Shown here: positions 1-10,595 of the stretch, piece after piece
Layout of the letters: the number at the start of each line of letters is the position of its first letter
How positions within the stretch are numbered: the stretch's first letter is position 1
NCBI GenBank assembly: GCA_003054665.1
Contig: QAYY01000015.1
Span: 1 to 64,000, forward strand
Origin: Opitutaceae bacterium EW11
Lineage (GTDB): Bacteria > Verrucomicrobiota > Verrucomicrobiia > Opitutales > Opitutaceae
Reading direction: 5' to 3'
Length of the DNA stretch: 64,000 bases
Program-made: the position numbers and the translations under genes
The notes under the pieces: generated by a model
The model's database searches: none
What the model was told of the DNA's origin: nothing
What the model saw: the letters and a program-made list of their open reading frames with translations, nothing else

Positions 1-164
1 ACGAAGAGCTTACGGCTTCAGAAACTTTAACAACTACCGCTCCGCGTCCTCGCTCAGTGCGGCTAGTCACCTCCCAAAACCAAACCATCAAAAGACGGCT
101 GTCCCCAAACTTTGGTGTAGATCCCGCAGCGCCCTCGTCAGCCCCACCGCTTCGCCTCCCAAAG

Positions 165-238
165 TGGCTGCCCGGCCTGGATTCGAACCAGGACAAGGAG
201 ATCCAAAATCTCCGGTGCTACCATTACACCACCAGGCA
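165..238 (-). tRNA. tRNA-Gln (TTG)
   Basis: On the minus strand the sequence folds into a full cloverleaf. The 7-bp acceptor stem pairs TGCCTGG with CCGGGCA, the anticodon stem GGAGA/TCTCC encloses the loop TTTTGGA (anticodon TTG, Gln), and the T-arm is CCTGG-TTCGAAT-CCAGG. The encoded tail is GCCA, so CCA is genomically encoded. It lies downstream of the TonB receptor gene on the same strand. Confidence 0.95.
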
Positions 239-337
239 GTGGGAAGGTGGGAAATTGCGCCGATTGAAGGCCCCGTCAAGGCTCGTCTCCGGGGCATCCA
301 TTCGCCCCGGGATCCCAGGTTTTCCCGCGAGCAGCCC

Positions 338-362
338 GACCGGCCGTGGCATATGGCCGGTC
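338..362 (-). terminator. Hairpin just after the TonB receptor stop
   Basis: A perfect 8-bp inverted repeat (GACCGGCC / GGCCGGTC) with a 9-nt loop lies a few bases past the stop codon of the leftward receptor gene. It lacks a U-tract on the minus strand, so it is a transcript-end hairpin candidate rather than a classical intrinsic terminator. Confidence 0.4.
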
Positions 363-367
363 TCGGC

Positions 368-3300
368 CTAAAACGTTCCTTTGACGCCCAGTTCCCAGTA
401 GGCGCCGAAACGGGCGTAGCGGGCCCAGGCTTCTTCCCGGCCCTGGTAGCCCCAGATCGGTTCGTCGAAGATGTTGCGTCCATTCACGAACAGGGTGGCA
501 AAGCGCGTCAGGCGGTAACTCGCGGTCACGTCGCACATCCGGCGCTCACCGTCGAAGTTGCTCCAGCCGTAGACGGGCGTGCTGGTCTGCCGCTTGCCGG
601 TGTAGTTGACGCGAAACTGCGCGTAAAATCGGCCCATCGTGTAGCTGATGCCGGCGTTCCAGGTGTCCTTCGGCGAGTTGAGGTAGTTTTCCCAGCTGTC
701 GAAATGCAGCCGGGTATAGTTTCCGAACACACCGATACCCCGCAGCCGGCCCGGCAGGAAACTGAGCTGCTGGGCGTAGTCGAGTTCGATGCCGCTCATC
801 TCGGAATTCGCGACGTTGTCGGTGATCGAGAGCGTGTAGCCCGGATATTCCGAAGCCAGCCAGGTATCGGTCACCGGGATACCGGTTTGGGTTCTCTGCA
901 GGTTCTTGATCTTCGACTTGAACCAGCCGGCGGTCAGCTGGCCCACGGGCTTCAGGTAATACTCCAGGCTCAGGTTGAAGTTTTTCGACTTCTCCGGCTT
1001 CAGGTCCGGGTTCGTGGCGTTGAGCGTGAAGTTGGACTCGTTCACGTTGCTGATGCCGGGAATCAGGTTGGCGATGTCGGCGCGCGTGATCGCGTCGTGG
1101 TAGGAGGCCCGGAACAGCAGGTTCTCCCGAATCCGGTAGGTGCCGTTCAAATACGCGAGCGCCGTGTTGTAGCGGGAATCCCTCGTCAACCGGCCGCCAT
1201 AGCGGGCGTAGACGTATTCGGGGGAGCTCGAAGAGACCGATCCGGGATTGGAAGGATTGACGGCGCGCTTGGCAGCCAGATCGCCGATATCGTCGACGCC
1301 CTTGCCCCAAGAGTACGTGCGTTCGACCCGCACGCCGGGCGAGAGGTCGAAGGAGCCCATCGTGAAAATCGCCTGGGCGTACGCGCCGTCGATCTGCTCC
1401 TTGAAGTCCCAGGAATTCTGCAGCCGCGTCTGCAGATGCTGGATACTGTTCAGGGTGAAATACGAGGGGTGTTCGAAATAGTAGCGGGCCAAGGCGAAAC
1501 GGTTCAGCACCGGAAGCCCGTTCGCGTTCCCGCCCCACCCCCAGTCCGACTTGAAGCCCGTCTCCACCCAGTTGATGGGCCGGTCGTTGTCGCCCGAGTT
1601 GGCCACGCCGTCCGCGCCCACGATCATGTGCTGCATGCTTTCCTGGCGCTCGACGTCGCGGACGTTGAGCGTCGACACGACGCCGCCCTTGAAGGCCGCC
1701 TGGACGTCGCCGAGTTCCATCTTGTAGCGGACGTCCGCGCGGCCGCTCCATATCTGGTCCTTGCTGCGGCGTTTCACCGCGGTGAGGCTGTTGTTGTTGA
1801 AGGTGTAGTTCGCCGGGTTGCGCGCATCCGCTCCCGAAAGTTGCGTGTAGAGAATGCCTTCGTGGCTGCCGGCCGACGGGCGCTGCCAGGACCAGTTCAG
1901 CGTCGGACTCGTTGCCACGACGTTGTCGAACCAGCCGTGGTCGAGAGAGCCGTACCGGTTCGTCGCGCGGGAATAATCGGCCTGAGCGGTGATGAGGAGC
2001 CCGCCGCGTTTGAACTCCACGTTGCCGTTCAGGATCGTCGTATCGCCCCACTTCACCCGCGCCGTGCCGGCGTTGGTCATCTGCCACGTGCCGCCGTAGA
2101 TCGTCTGGCTGCGCAAGGAATACTCGACGCCCGGTACGACCGGCCCGCCGGGCGAGTTCACCACGCCTGCGGTGGCCGAATTGTTCGGCACGTTCATCTG
2201 GAAATTCCGGTTCAGCGATTCGTTGTAGAAGGTGTTGTAGTCGAGCTTCACCCAGGCGGAGAGCTCCGGCGTCACCTTGTAGTCGATACGGACATTCTTG
2301 TTGGTCCGGATCGTCGTGCGCAGGCCGTGCTGAAACTGGATGCTGTTGGCGCGCGGGACCTCCGAATCGTTGTTGGTCAGGTCGGTGTCGACATTGTAGG
2401 CCGTGCCTCCGCCGCCGATCCAGGCGTGCTGCTGCACGCCGTAGACATCTGACCGGCTCACGCCGAAGAGCAGGCCCAGGCGGTCGTGCAGGAAAACGTC
2501 GGAGTATTCGAAGGCGAAGTTGGGCCTCACCTTGTAGTGCTTCTGGTCGTTCCACCCGTACGTCTTCTCGAGCGTGAGGTCGCGCGAGTTGCCGAGCACG
2601 CTGACGGAGTAATCGATCCGGCGGCCCTTGCGGTCGAAGGCCCCTTTGCTAAGCAGGTTCACCGTGCCCGCGGCGGTCGACGGCTGGTCGGGCGTGGGCG
2701 TCTTGGAGACCTCCACCGCCTCCACCGACGAGATCGACAGCTGCTCGAACTCGAAGGTGCGGCCCGTACCGATGGTCGACGAACCCGCCATCGCCACCCG
2801 CGCGCCGTCCATCATCACGGACGTGTATTTCGGGTTGTACCCGCGCAGACGGATGGCTCGGACGTCCGCCTCCACGTAATCGGTGGTGACGCCCGGCATC
2901 AGCTTGAGGAACTCGCCGACGTTGTTTTCCGGGACCTTGCCGAACGCGTCCGACGCGAGGACTTTCTTCATGTTTTCGGCGTTGCGCTGGTCCATGATCG
3001 CCTTGGCGTTTCCCTCGCGTTCGCCCGAAACAACGAGCTGGCCGAGCGTGACGACCTCGTCGCCGTAGTCGGCGCTCGTGAGGTTCACGTCGCAGCGCAC
3101 CGTCCGGTCGGCGACGACCGACACGGCAACCGTCTGGGTGTCGAGCCCGAGATAATCAACCACCAGCTCCACCGCTCCCGCCGGCACACCCGAGAGCGTG
3201 AACTCTCCGCCGGCCTCGGAAACAGCCGTGAGATGGGTGCTTTTCACCGAAACCACCGCGTTCCGGAGATACTGCCCCGTGGCGACATTGAGCACCCGGC

Positions 3301-3457
3301 CCGCAACCGTGCCGGTGGGCATCGTCTCTGTAGCGGGCAAATCCACGGAGAGCGCCGACATCGCGGCCACGGAGATGACAAAACGGAAAAGACGGTCGGC
3401 ACACCCCATCCGACCGACGACAGCTTCCCAAGAAATGGCGGAAGAAACGGCATTCAT
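368..3457 (-). CDS. TonB-dependent receptor with N-terminal carboxypeptidase-like domain
   Basis: This 1029-aa outer-membrane receptor probably imports an oligosaccharide or other large ligand using TonB energy. After a hydrophobic export segment (about residues 25-45) comes a carboxypeptidase-regulatory-like beta-sandwich (GTVAGRVLNVATGQYL, about 50-130). A plug domain follows (AENMKKVLASDAFGKVPENN, then IRLRGYNP), then a long barrel ending in Phe (LGVKGTF), as expected for BAM substrates. I chose the ATG at 3457 because the upstream in-frame extension is low-quality and Arg-rich, whereas this start is followed by the signal segment. The histidine kinase gene ends 140 bp upstream on the same strand, which suggests a sensing/uptake pair. 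The substrate cannot be read from the sequence. Confidence 0.9.
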   Translation of the reverse strand: MNAVSSAISWEAVVGRMGCADRLFRFVISVAAMSALSVDLPATETMPTGTVAGRVLNVATGQYLRNAVVSVKSTHLTAVSEAGGEFTLSGVPAGAVELVVDYLGLDTQTVAVSVVADRTVRCDVNLTSADYGDEVVTLGQLVVSGEREGNAKAIMDQRNAENMKKVLASDAFGKVPENNVGEFLKLMPGVTTDYVEADVRAIRLRGYNPKYTSVMMDGARVAMAGSSTIGTGRTFEFEQLSISSVEAVEVSKTPTPDQPSTAAGTVNLLSKGAFDRKGRRIDYSVSVLGNSRDLTLEKTYGWNDQKHYKVRPNFAFEYSDVFLHDRLGLLFGVSRSDVYGVQQHAWIGGGGTAYNVDTDLTNNDSEVPRANSIQFQHGLRTTIRTNKNVRIDYKVTPELSAWVKLDYNTFYNESLNRNFQMNVPNNSATAGVVNSPGGPVVPGVEYSLRSQTIYGGTWQMTNAGTARVKWGDTTILNGNVEFKRGGLLITAQADYSRATNRYGSLDHGWFDNVVATSPTLNWSWQRPSAGSHEGILYTQLSGADARNPANYTFNNNSLTAVKRRSKDQIWSGRADVRYKMELGDVQAAFKGGVVSTLNVRDVERQESMQHMIVGADGVANSGDNDRPINWVETGFKSDWGWGGNANGLPVLNRFALARYYFEHPSYFTLNSIQHLQTRLQNSWDFKEQIDGAYAQAIFTMGSFDLSPGVRVERTYSWGKGVDDIGDLAAKRAVNPSNPGSVSSSSPEYVYARYGGRLTRDSRYNTALAYLNGTYRIRENLLFRASYHDAITRADIANLIPGISNVNESNFTLNATNPDLKPEKSKNFNLSLEYYLKPVGQLTAGWFKSKIKNLQRTQTGIPVTDTWLASEYPGYTLSITDNVANSEMSGIELDYAQQLSFLPGRLRGIGVFGNYTRLHFDSWENYLNSPKDTWNAGISYTMGRFYAQFRVNYTGKRQTSTPVYGWSNFDGERRMCDVTASYRLTRFATLFVNGRNIFDEPIWGYQGREEAWARYARFGAYWELGVKGTF

Positions 3458-3596
3458 GGCGAAGACCCTTTCAGTGGGAGGAGTCTGGCTGGATCTCCCA
3501 AACTGAGGCTGACGGAAGACTGCGGAACGAACTCTGGTTAGCTCGAAGGCAGCGAATCGCGATTGATCGAGAAGGTCAGGAGCGGCGGAGCCGCGA

Positions 3597-6500
3597 TCAC
3601 GAACGAGTCTGGTTTCCCAGCGTAAATGAAAAGGTGGCGCCCTGGTCGAGGACCCCTTCCGCCCAAACGCGGCCGCCGTGACGCAGCACAACACGCTGGA
3701 CGATTGCCAACCCGACACCGGTGCCCGGGAACTCCGAGGTTTTGTGCAGCCGCTGGAAGGCCCCGAAGAGTTTGTTCACGAACTCCATGTCGAAACCGGC
3801 GCCGTTGTCCCGGACGAAAAACACCCGCTCGCCGGACTGCTCCGTCACCCCGAATTCGATTCGCGCCTGCTCCCGCTTCGAAGTGAACTTCCAGGCATTG
3901 CCGAGCAGATTCTCCAGGGCGATGCGGAGGAGGTTGCCGTCGCCCGCGACCACGACATTTGGCGCGACAACGAGTGCAACGTTGCGCCCCGGATCGTGGG
4001 CCTGGAGCTCTCCGGCAATCTCGCGGACCAGCGCGGAAAGGTCCACCGACGCGATCCGCACCTCGGTGCGTGTCACGCGCGAGAGTTTCAGCATGTCCTC
4101 GATCAGCTGCCCCATGCGCTGCGCCGCCGCCCGGACGCGGTTGAGATCGCCCCGTCCTTCATCGTCCAGCTTGTCGCCATAGTCTTCGAGGAGGCCGCAG
4201 CAGAAGCCGTCGATGCTCCGCAGAGGAGTGCGCAGGTCGTGCGAAACCGAATACGAAAACGCCTCGAGCTCCCGGTTGGCTCCGGCAAGGTCGCGGTTCG
4301 CCGTCTCGAGCTCGGCCGTTCGCTGGCGAACCCGGGCCTCGAGTTCGCCGTGGGCACGGTGCAGTCGCGCCTGCTCCCGCATCACACGCACGGTCTGGGC
4401 GGCAATCAAACCGCCGAGCAGGACCATGAGCGCAACGAACCAGGCCTGGCGCCAGACCGGCGGCAGCACCTCGAAGTCGAGAACGGCGGGCGTGGGATCG
4501 ATATTGAAGTCCGCATCGCGCGCCCGAACCTCCAAACGATGGTGGCCGTGGGGCAGCGTGAAGAAGGAGTGCCCGCGGTCCGAGTTGAACGGCGACCAGG
4601 GCTGATCGTCCAGGCGGAACGAATACTGAAGCGGCGCGTCCTTGGCCGCCCGCCAAGGCATCACCGCCGTCCAGAGCACCGCCAGGTTTCCCGGTTGGGA
4701 AATGACCGACGCTCCCGCCTTGATGCTGGTGCGCGGCGCCGGCCCGCGAAACTGATGGCTGACGGTCCGAAAAACGGCGTCGGGCGCCGGTGGCGGCGAT
4801 TTTTCCCAAGCACGACGCATCCAATACAGCGTATAGTGATTGACCCAGAGCTGTCCGGAATGGGACGCCTTCAGGCCGCCACCCTCATGGGGAAAGTGTA
4901 GGGCATCCGGCAATACGTCGTCCATCCAGCTGTTGCCGTCGAACCGGCTGGACCCGCGGTCCGTCACGGCCCAGATCGAACCGTCGGCAGTCTGGGCGAG
5001 AGCGCGGACGCTGTTGGCCATCAGGCTGTCCTTGCCCTGGTGATGCCACCAGTCCTTGCCGTCATAGCGCCAGGCGCCGGATTCGCGCGTGCCAAGCCAA
5101 AGATCGCCCTCCCGGGTGGAGAGCATGGTTTCGACGTTACCCGGGGGCATGTGCGGCGGCGGGATAAATTTCCGCCACCGGGCACCGTCGTAGCACGCGA
5201 GGATCATCCGGCCCGCCCAGATCTTCCCGTCCTTTGATTCGCCGATGCAGACGTATTTTTCGATCGGCCGGTCGGGGTTCTCCGCCGGCGGAAGCAGTCG
5301 CGCAGGATCGTCCGGTTGGTCGGGCTGGGGCGACCTCCCCGGCTGGTAATGGTGCACCCACGCGCCTTTTCGAAACTGCAGGATGCCGTCGCGGAATTTC
5401 TTCGGCCCGTCCGAATCCACAAATGCCCCGAACCAGACCGAACCGTCGGAAGACTCAAACACCGCGCGCCAGTCGATCGCGAAGGAGAAATCCTCGTGGA
5501 GCTCGCGTGTCCACTTTTGCCCGTCGAAACGCGATGTCGCCGCTATTCGCCCCTGGCTGCCGGCCGCCCAGACCACGCCGCTGCGTGTGCCGAACACAGC
5601 CACCGGTGTGTCGATGACACCATCCTCGGGTCCGTAACTCGTCCACCGTTCGCCTTCGTGCACGACAACCCGCCCGTCCCGGTGAAGAAACCACTGCGCG
5701 CCTTCGGGGCTCTCCCACGCGAAGTTCAAGTCCTCCAGCGTCTGCCAGCGCGGCGTCTGGTAGCCGATGCGATAAACCTCCGAGTTCGGACCGCCAAACC
5801 ACAAGGCGCCGTCCGCCGACTGCATCACGACGTTGCGCAGACTCGGATACGCCACCTCAGTCTGGTCGTATTTCCGCCATTGTCCGTCGCGGAGGGAATA
5901 GAGGGCGAAACGCGCGGACAGCCAGACGACGCCATCCCGTGTTTCGAGAAACTTGCCGCCCGCGTCGCCGAGATCGAGAACCGGCAGAAACAGCGGAAGC
6001 CGGACGGTTTTCCAGACGTTCCCCTGGAAAACGCTGGCGTTCTCAGAGCCGGCATGCGCGACCCACAGGGAACCGTCGCGCCTCGGCAGAAGCGACGTGA
6101 TCGTACCTGCGCCCATGCCGTCGGCGGCATCGTAGATCGACCAGCTTTCCGAGACCGAGCCATTGGTCTTGGAAACGTGGCAGAGAACCTGCCCTCCCTT
6201 CGTACCAAACCAAATACGCCCCTGGTCGTCTGCACAGACCTCGGTGAAACGGCAGCCCGATCCTTCCTGCAGCCGGGCCACGACCGGCTCTGGCAGCAGT
6301 TGGAAGCTGACAGACCGGAAATCCGGATCGGGGCGCAATCGCTCGGCGGTCTTTCCGTCGGTGTACAGCGTCCAGCCTGTTCCCTCGCGGTGCAGGGCGC
6401 CCCAGCCGGTCGCCACCCAGAGCGATCCATCCCGCCCGCAGGCGAATCCTCGGATCGGATACTCGCCGGGGTCCGGCATGCGGCTGGCGTGGGCGGGAAA

Positions 6501-6875
6501 GAGCCGGGTCCACCGGCCGCCCTGATGTTCGCTGATCCCCCAGCCGCCTCCGACAAAAAGATGGCCGTCGGGCCGGATGCAGAGCGCGGTCACGTCGTTG
6601 CCGACTTCGTTCGCCTGCCGAACCCAGTCGATTCCGTCGTAACTCCAAAGGCCGTTGGCCGTGCCGAACCACATCTTTCCATCCGCGTCTTCGGCCATGC
6701 ACTGCACAACAAGCCCGCTCAATTCCGGGAAAGCTCTCCACCGCCATGGCTCGAGCAGCGCATCTCCAAAAACCGGTTTGTACGGCTTCGCGCCAGGGCA
6801 CCAGTGCGCCGCCAACAAAAGCGCGCTCAGGATGAGCCACTGGATTTCTGGGGACGATTTCGGGCGCACGTTCAT
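3597..6875 (-). CDS. Sensor histidine kinase with periplasmic two-component propeller
   Basis: This 1092-aa membrane sensor kinase has an N-terminal signal/anchor (residues 10-28) and many two-component-propeller blades ([29 protein letters not shown]). A Y_Y_Y-like beta domain ends near residue 800, followed by one TM segment ([19 protein letters not shown]), a coiled coil, a HisKA domain with SHDLRTPL (phospho-acceptor His879) and a HATPase_c domain. The N-box NLLGNAWKF and G-boxes DNGAGFD and GTGVGLAI are present. Unlike the Bacteroidetes hybrid regulators that carry this sensor, it has no receiver or HTH domain, so its response regulator must be elsewhere. It is co-directional with the TonB receptor and probably senses that receptor's substrate class. 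Confidence 0.92.
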   Translation of the reverse strand: MNVRPKSSPEIQWLILSALLLAAHWCPGAKPYKPVFGDALLEPWRWRAFPELSGLVVQCMAEDADGKMWFGTANGLWSYDGIDWVRQANEVGNDVTALCIRPDGHLFVGGGWGISEHQGGRWTRLFPAHASRMPDPGEYPIRGFACGRDGSLWVATGWGALHREGTGWTLYTDGKTAERLRPDPDFRSVSFQLLPEPVVARLQEGSGCRFTEVCADDQGRIWFGTKGGQVLCHVSKTNGSVSESWSIYDAADGMGAGTITSLLPRRDGSLWVAHAGSENASVFQGNVWKTVRLPLFLPVLDLGDAGGKFLETRDGVVWLSARFALYSLRDGQWRKYDQTEVAYPSLRNVVMQSADGALWFGGPNSEVYRIGYQTPRWQTLEDLNFAWESPEGAQWFLHRDGRVVVHEGERWTSYGPEDGVIDTPVAVFGTRSGVVWAAGSQGRIAATSRFDGQKWTRELHEDFSFAIDWRAVFESSDGSVWFGAFVDSDGPKKFRDGILQFRKGAWVHHYQPGRSPQPDQPDDPARLLPPAENPDRPIEKYVCIGESKDGKIWAGRMILACYDGARWRKFIPPPHMPPGNVETMLSTREGDLWLGTRESGAWRYDGKDWWHHQGKDSLMANSVRALAQTADGSIWAVTDRGSSRFDGNSWMDDVLPDALHFPHEGGGLKASHSGQLWVNHYTLYWMRRAWEKSPPPAPDAVFRTVSHQFRGPAPRTSIKAGASVISQPGNLAVLWTAVMPWRAAKDAPLQYSFRLDDQPWSPFNSDRGHSFFTLPHGHHRLEVRARDADFNIDPTPAVLDFEVLPPVWRQAWFVALMVLLGGLIAAQTVRVMREQARLHRAHGELEARVRQRTAELETANRDLAGANRELEAFSYSVSHDLRTPLRSIDGFCCGLLEDYGDKLDDEGRGDLNRVRAAAQRMGQLIEDMLKLSRVTRTEVRIASVDLSALVREIAGELQAHDPGRNVALVVAPNVVVAGDGNLLRIALENLLGNAWKFTSKREQARIEFGVTEQSGERVFFVRDNGAGFDMEFVNKLFGAFQRLHKTSEFPGTGVGLAIVQRVVLRHGGRVWAEGVLDQGATFSFTLGNQTRS

Positions 6876-7399
6876 GACCAGTCAATGTATCCACCAGCCC
6901 ACTCTGCCCTGTCCTGAAGCCCGGAAGTCCGCCGTATCGAGGAAAACGGACAGGCCAACTCCACGCACACATCCCTCACCGATGAACTCTGCGCGACCGA
7001 GGTCGGGTACCAGTCCTTCATCGTGAACCCGACGGCGCATCGCGTTGGCGTAGGCCCAGGGGTAGGGCCGCGTCTCGGGCCGGTCGGGTGTTGAAACTAA
7101 AGCCCGAAGACCCCCTGACCGCGAGTCCATATTTCCTGGACCGCCCGCCGGGGTCGGTCTCTCGCCGCGCCCATTCGATCGAGAACAAGGGCACAGAAAA
7201 CGCGCCGTGCACAAGCCGACCCCCAGCAGGTCGCGTTGGTGGGTGATGCGAACGAATGCGCGTCCTAGCCAACGGTGCGGACGGGCTCCGGGCCGGCCGC
7301 GTCGCCAACTCAGCTGGATTCTCCAGCCGGGCTTGCAGGCGATCCTTTGCCGACATCCGTCCCCCAGATCGAAGTGGGAATCGGAGTCGCCGTGCCGCT
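6876..7399. other. Intergenic stretch without a convincing gene
   Basis: About 520 bp lie between two histidine kinase genes on the same strand. Open frames exist on both strands, but they are Arg/Pro/Gly-rich with no recognisable domain or ribosome-binding site. I see no tRNA, terminator or repeat here. It should contain the promoter of the propeller kinase. Confidence 0.5.
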
Positions 7400-8545
7400 C
7401 TAGGGCGGCACCGGATTGCCGGCGCGTTCGTCCCGAAGCGCCGGCAGATGGCATACCACGGTCGTCCCCTCACCGAGCCGGGATTCGACCGAAATCGAAC
7501 CGCCGTGCCGCCGCAGGATCGAGCGGCAGATCGTCAGACCCAAACCCATGCCCTTCTGATCGCCCCGACGCTTCGTCGAGAAATACGGATCGAAGATCTT
7601 CGGAAGGATCTCCGGCGCGATGCCGGTTCCAGTATCCGATACGGTAATACGCACATACTTGCCGGAGAGCCGTTCGGGCGCGGCGCCGCTATCGAGCACG
7701 ATGTTTTCCGCCCGCAACTTCACGCTCCCGGAATCGGGGGTCGCTTCCCGGGCGTTCATCAGCAGCGCATGGATCACCTTCCCGATCTGCGAAGCGTCCA
7801 CCTCCGCGCGCCAAAGGTCGGTGGCGATCTCGCACGCGAGCGGCACCGCCGTCCCCTGAAGCGCTTCGTCCGCGGCCGCGTGCAGAAGCGGCGCCAGGTC
7901 GCAGATCTCGAGGGCCGCCGAACCGCGGTCGGCGAACATGATCAGCTGCCAGGTGAGCGCCTTGGCCGCATCAATCGCCTGCGTCGCCTTGCGGAGGTAA
8001 CGCTCCTGCTCGGACGTGAGGCCCAGCAGATTGACCATCTCGAGGCTGAGCAGCATGCCGGCGAGCAGGTTGTTGAAATCGTGCGCCACGCCGCCCGCCA
8101 TGATTCCCGTCGCTTCGAGCTTGCTCACCACCAGCCGCTCTTCGTCCAGCCTGCGGCGCTCGGTGACGTCCCGGGCGACGGCAAAGACCGTGCCGGTTTC
8201 CGGGGCAAACGACGACTGCCAGGAGAGCCAGCGGTACGTGCCGTCCTTGCACAAGTAACGGTTCTCCAAACCCCGCACCGGCTCCCCCGCGATCAGCGCC
8301 TCGCGTGCCTTGAGCGTGCGTTCGCGATCGTCGGGGTGCATGAACTCGTGCACGGGCCGCGCGAGCAACTCCGCCTCCGACCAGCCCAGCACCCGACTCC
8401 ACGAGGGGTTAACGCGCTTGAAATAGCCGTCCGTGCCCGCCAGGCAAAGGAGGTCGAGCGAGAGGTTGAACAGACGATTGAGATCGGCCTCGGCCAGGCT
8501 GACTCGCGAGCATTCGGACCCGAGCGGACACTGCGGACTGGACAT
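7400..8545 (-). CDS. PAS-domain sensor histidine kinase
   Basis: This soluble kinase of about 381 aa has an N-terminal PAS/PAC pair (FNLSLDLLCLAGTDGYFKRVNPSW, ending VFAVARDVTERRRLDEE). The kinase core is of the HDFNNLL type (GGVAHDFNNLLAGML) and ends with a HATPase_c domain (N-box ALLMNAREAT, G-boxes DTGTGIAPE and KGMGLGLTICRSI). It probably autophosphorylates on the His of AHDFNN. No receiver domain or partner gene is adjacent. The ATG at 8545 is used. The frame stays open to a TTG at 8647 and would add a 34-residue Cys-containing extension. Its target is unknown. Confidence 0.88.
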   Translation of the reverse strand: MSSPQCPLGSECSRVSLAEADLNRLFNLSLDLLCLAGTDGYFKRVNPSWSRVLGWSEAELLARPVHEFMHPDDRERTLKAREALIAGEPVRGLENRYLCKDGTYRWLSWQSSFAPETGTVFAVARDVTERRRLDEERLVVSKLEATGIMAGGVAHDFNNLLAGMLLSLEMVNLLGLTSEQERYLRKATQAIDAAKALTWQLIMFADRGSAALEICDLAPLLHAAADEALQGTAVPLACEIATDLWRAEVDASQIGKVIHALLMNAREATPDSGSVKLRAENIVLDSGAAPERLSGKYVRITVSDTGTGIAPEILPKIFDPYFSTKRRGDQKGMGLGLTICRSILRRHGGSISVESRLGEGTTVVCHLPALRDERAGNPVPP

Positions 8546-8726
8546 GCACCATGGTCCGAACACCTCGATCCCACGGCAACCCCGATCGCGCCGACAGCCC
8601 GTAACGATTTCGCTTCCAGCCGGCCGGAACGTCAGTCCGGCAGCCAAGTTCCGCAGCCAGGATCTCGCGTCCCTGACTGCGGTTCAGAAGCGCCGTCTGC
8701 GGCGGCCCACGACCTGCGAGTGTCGG

Positions 8727-10154
8727 TCAAGCGCCGCGCACGATCCGCACGACGTCGGCGGCACTGTAGCGGTCCTGACCGGGAGGTACCAGGCGAGCGA
8801 GGCTGGCCGCCTCCCGCCCTGCGGTGATGATGCTGAGTTCGGGGACGCCACGGCGAACCTGGCCCAATCCGACTGTCGCGAGCAGGCCGTTGCAGAGGCA
8901 TTTTCTTCCCCGGGTATCCGCTTCCGCGCCACCCTTGCGTACATAATCCTCGACCGGCTCGGCCGGACAGCGATAGCCCACTCCGCCGTCGGGTTTCTTG
9001 TAGGGAAGACGCAAATACCCGAGATCGCACACGCGTTCGCGCGACGCGTACAGAGCCGGGTCGGACACGGTGCCGGCGATGCCCAGCACCTTGAAGGGGA
9101 AACCGGTGGGCGATGCGGAAGGATCGGTGAAAATCCTGGAGGAACCTTCGCGGCTCGCCTCGATCGCGGCGCGCTTCAGTTCGTCCGTCACTCCCGATTC
9201 GTCGCAGAAGGCAAAGGCGGTGCCGATCTGCACGCCACGCGCTCCGAGCGCCTGCGCCTCCGCGAGCTTGCCCGACGAGGCCTGGGCGCCTGCGATCCAG
9301 AACGGCAATCCCAGCTGGCGGATTTTTTCCAGGTCGGGCACATCGCGCGCACCGTAGACCGGCTCGCCCTCGGCGCTCAGCTGCTGCGGACCGCGCGGAG
9401 GGGCGTTGTGGCCTCCCGCCGCTTCGCCTTCGACGACAAAACCGTCCACCCGACCATTCGACTTTTTCGCCAAGGTCATCGCGAGCGTGGCGGACGAGAC
9501 GATGGCGAAGAATGCGGGCCGGTGAAGCTGGGGTGCGGATCCGCCGCAGAAGGCCTGCGGATCGAACCGCGTGGTGAACTCCTCCTCGGATCCCGCGCCG
9601 AGGACGTCGATGCGAAGCTCCGCCGTCTCACCTCGAGCCAGTCGGTCCAGAGCACCCGGAATAGATCTCGGGATGCCTGCGCCCATCAGGACACAATCGA
9701 CGCCCGCCAACATCGCTCCATAGAGGCAAGGCAGGGTGGTCAGCTGCAGTTTTTCCAGCAGGTTCATCCCGACCTTCCCGGAGTGACCTTCCTTGGCGAG
9801 AAAGACCTCCGCAAACGTTGCCGTCACGGTCAGTTCGGTCAGCTCGGCCGGCGAACGCAGACTCGGCATGGCGGAGTTGCCGTAAGCGGACTCGGGCGAT
9901 TTGCCGCCCGGAATGTAGTGCCGCTCCAAAACTCGGGCGGCGACATCCGGGATGGGGAAACTCGCCAGCGCGCGCCGCATTTCTCCCTCGGGATCGCCGG
10001 CTTCGAGCCGGCGCGCCAGCACCACCGCAATCAGTGTGCCGGAGATGACGCCCAGTTCGCCGAGTCGGGATACGGCGCGGGCGAGGCGCCAATTGGAAAC
10101 GGCGACGCCCATGCCGCCCTGAATGATCGCTGGAAAATCGGTAACAATGCTCAT
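8727..10154 (-). CDS. Nitronate monooxygenase-type FMN protein
   Basis: The 475-aa product is a TIM-barrel flavoprotein of the nitronate monooxygenase / FabK-like superfamily. It begins with the characteristic IIQGGMGVAVSNWRLA and has the phosphate-binding region GAQASSGKLAEAQALGARGVQIGTAF. Such enzymes oxidise alkyl nitronates, but members are often misassigned and PfaD/FabK-like roles are possible. At about 475 aa it is longer than the usual 310-350 aa, with extra sequence between barrel strands 1 and 4 and a long C-terminal part. The start at 10154 is preferred because GGGAGG lies 11 nt upstream and the FMN motif follows at once. Confidence 0.8.
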   Translation of the reverse strand: MSIVTDFPAIIQGGMGVAVSNWRLARAVSRLGELGVISGTLIAVVLARRLEAGDPEGEMRRALASFPIPDVAARVLERHYIPGGKSPESAYGNSAMPSLRSPAELTELTVTATFAEVFLAKEGHSGKVGMNLLEKLQLTTLPCLYGAMLAGVDCVLMGAGIPRSIPGALDRLARGETAELRIDVLGAGSEEEFTTRFDPQAFCGGSAPQLHRPAFFAIVSSATLAMTLAKKSNGRVDGFVVEGEAAGGHNAPPRGPQQLSAEGEPVYGARDVPDLEKIRQLGLPFWIAGAQASSGKLAEAQALGARGVQIGTAFAFCDESGVTDELKRAAIEASREGSSRIFTDPSASPTGFPFKVLGIAGTVSDPALYASRERVCDLGYLRLPYKKPDGGVGYRCPAEPVEDYVRKGGAEADTRGRKCLCNGLLATVGLGQVRRGVPELSIITAGREAASLARLVPPGQDRYSAADVVRIVRGA

Positions 10155-10298
10155 GCTGGTGATCGCCTCCCGGCGCGTCGTCCGACTCTGCCGCGAAACC
10201 GCGGGCACGCCCTGCGCCTGCAAAGGCGCGAGAAAGTGCAGGCCAGGGGCCGAGAGTCCGGAAGCCGCTCCGCTCAGCGCGTAGTTCGGCGGAGGGAT

Positions 10299-10595
10299 TT
10301 ACGAAAAACGCCGGTCGTCGCCGAAGGAACGCGGGGACTTCGACGCGTTTTTCGGACGCGCTTCGTTGACGGTGAGGGTGCGGCCGTCGAGATCGTGGCC
10401 GTTCAGTCCGTCGACGGCAGCTTGCGCCTCTTCCGGAGTCGAGAACGTCACAAAACCGAACCCGCGGGCACGACCGGAAACCTGGTCAATTGCTACATGC
10501 ACATCGGTGAGTGTGCCGAACGGTTCGAAGGCTGTGCGAAGAGCGGAGTCGGTCGTGTGGAAGGACAAATTACCGACGTAGAGTTTGGTAGTCAT
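10299..10595 (-). CDS. Single-RRM RNA-binding protein
   Basis: This 98-aa protein consists of one RNA recognition motif. RNP2 is KLYVGNLSF near the N terminus and RNP1 is GRARGFGFVTF around residues 42-52, followed by EEAQAAVDGLNGHDLDGRTL and a short basic tail. Small RRM proteins of this kind are common in Cyanobacteria, Verrucomicrobia and Bacteroidetes and often respond to cold or stress. It is monocistronic, with about 360 bp of non-coding DNA upstream. Confidence 0.93.
   Translation of the reverse strand: MTTKLYVGNLSFHTTDSALRTAFEPFGTLTDVHVAIDQVSGRARGFGFVTFSTPEEAQAAVDGLNGHDLDGRTLTVNEARPKNASKSPRSFGDDRRFS

Noticed and set aside
164-2452. Long plus-strand frame of 762 codons opposite the TonB receptor
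   Set aside because: It is antisense to a convincing receptor gene, Arg/Val-rich and without domain features. The GC-rich codon pattern opens such shadow frames.
7256-8827. 523-codon frame opposite the PAS kinase
   Set aside because: Antisense shadow with no recognisable domain.
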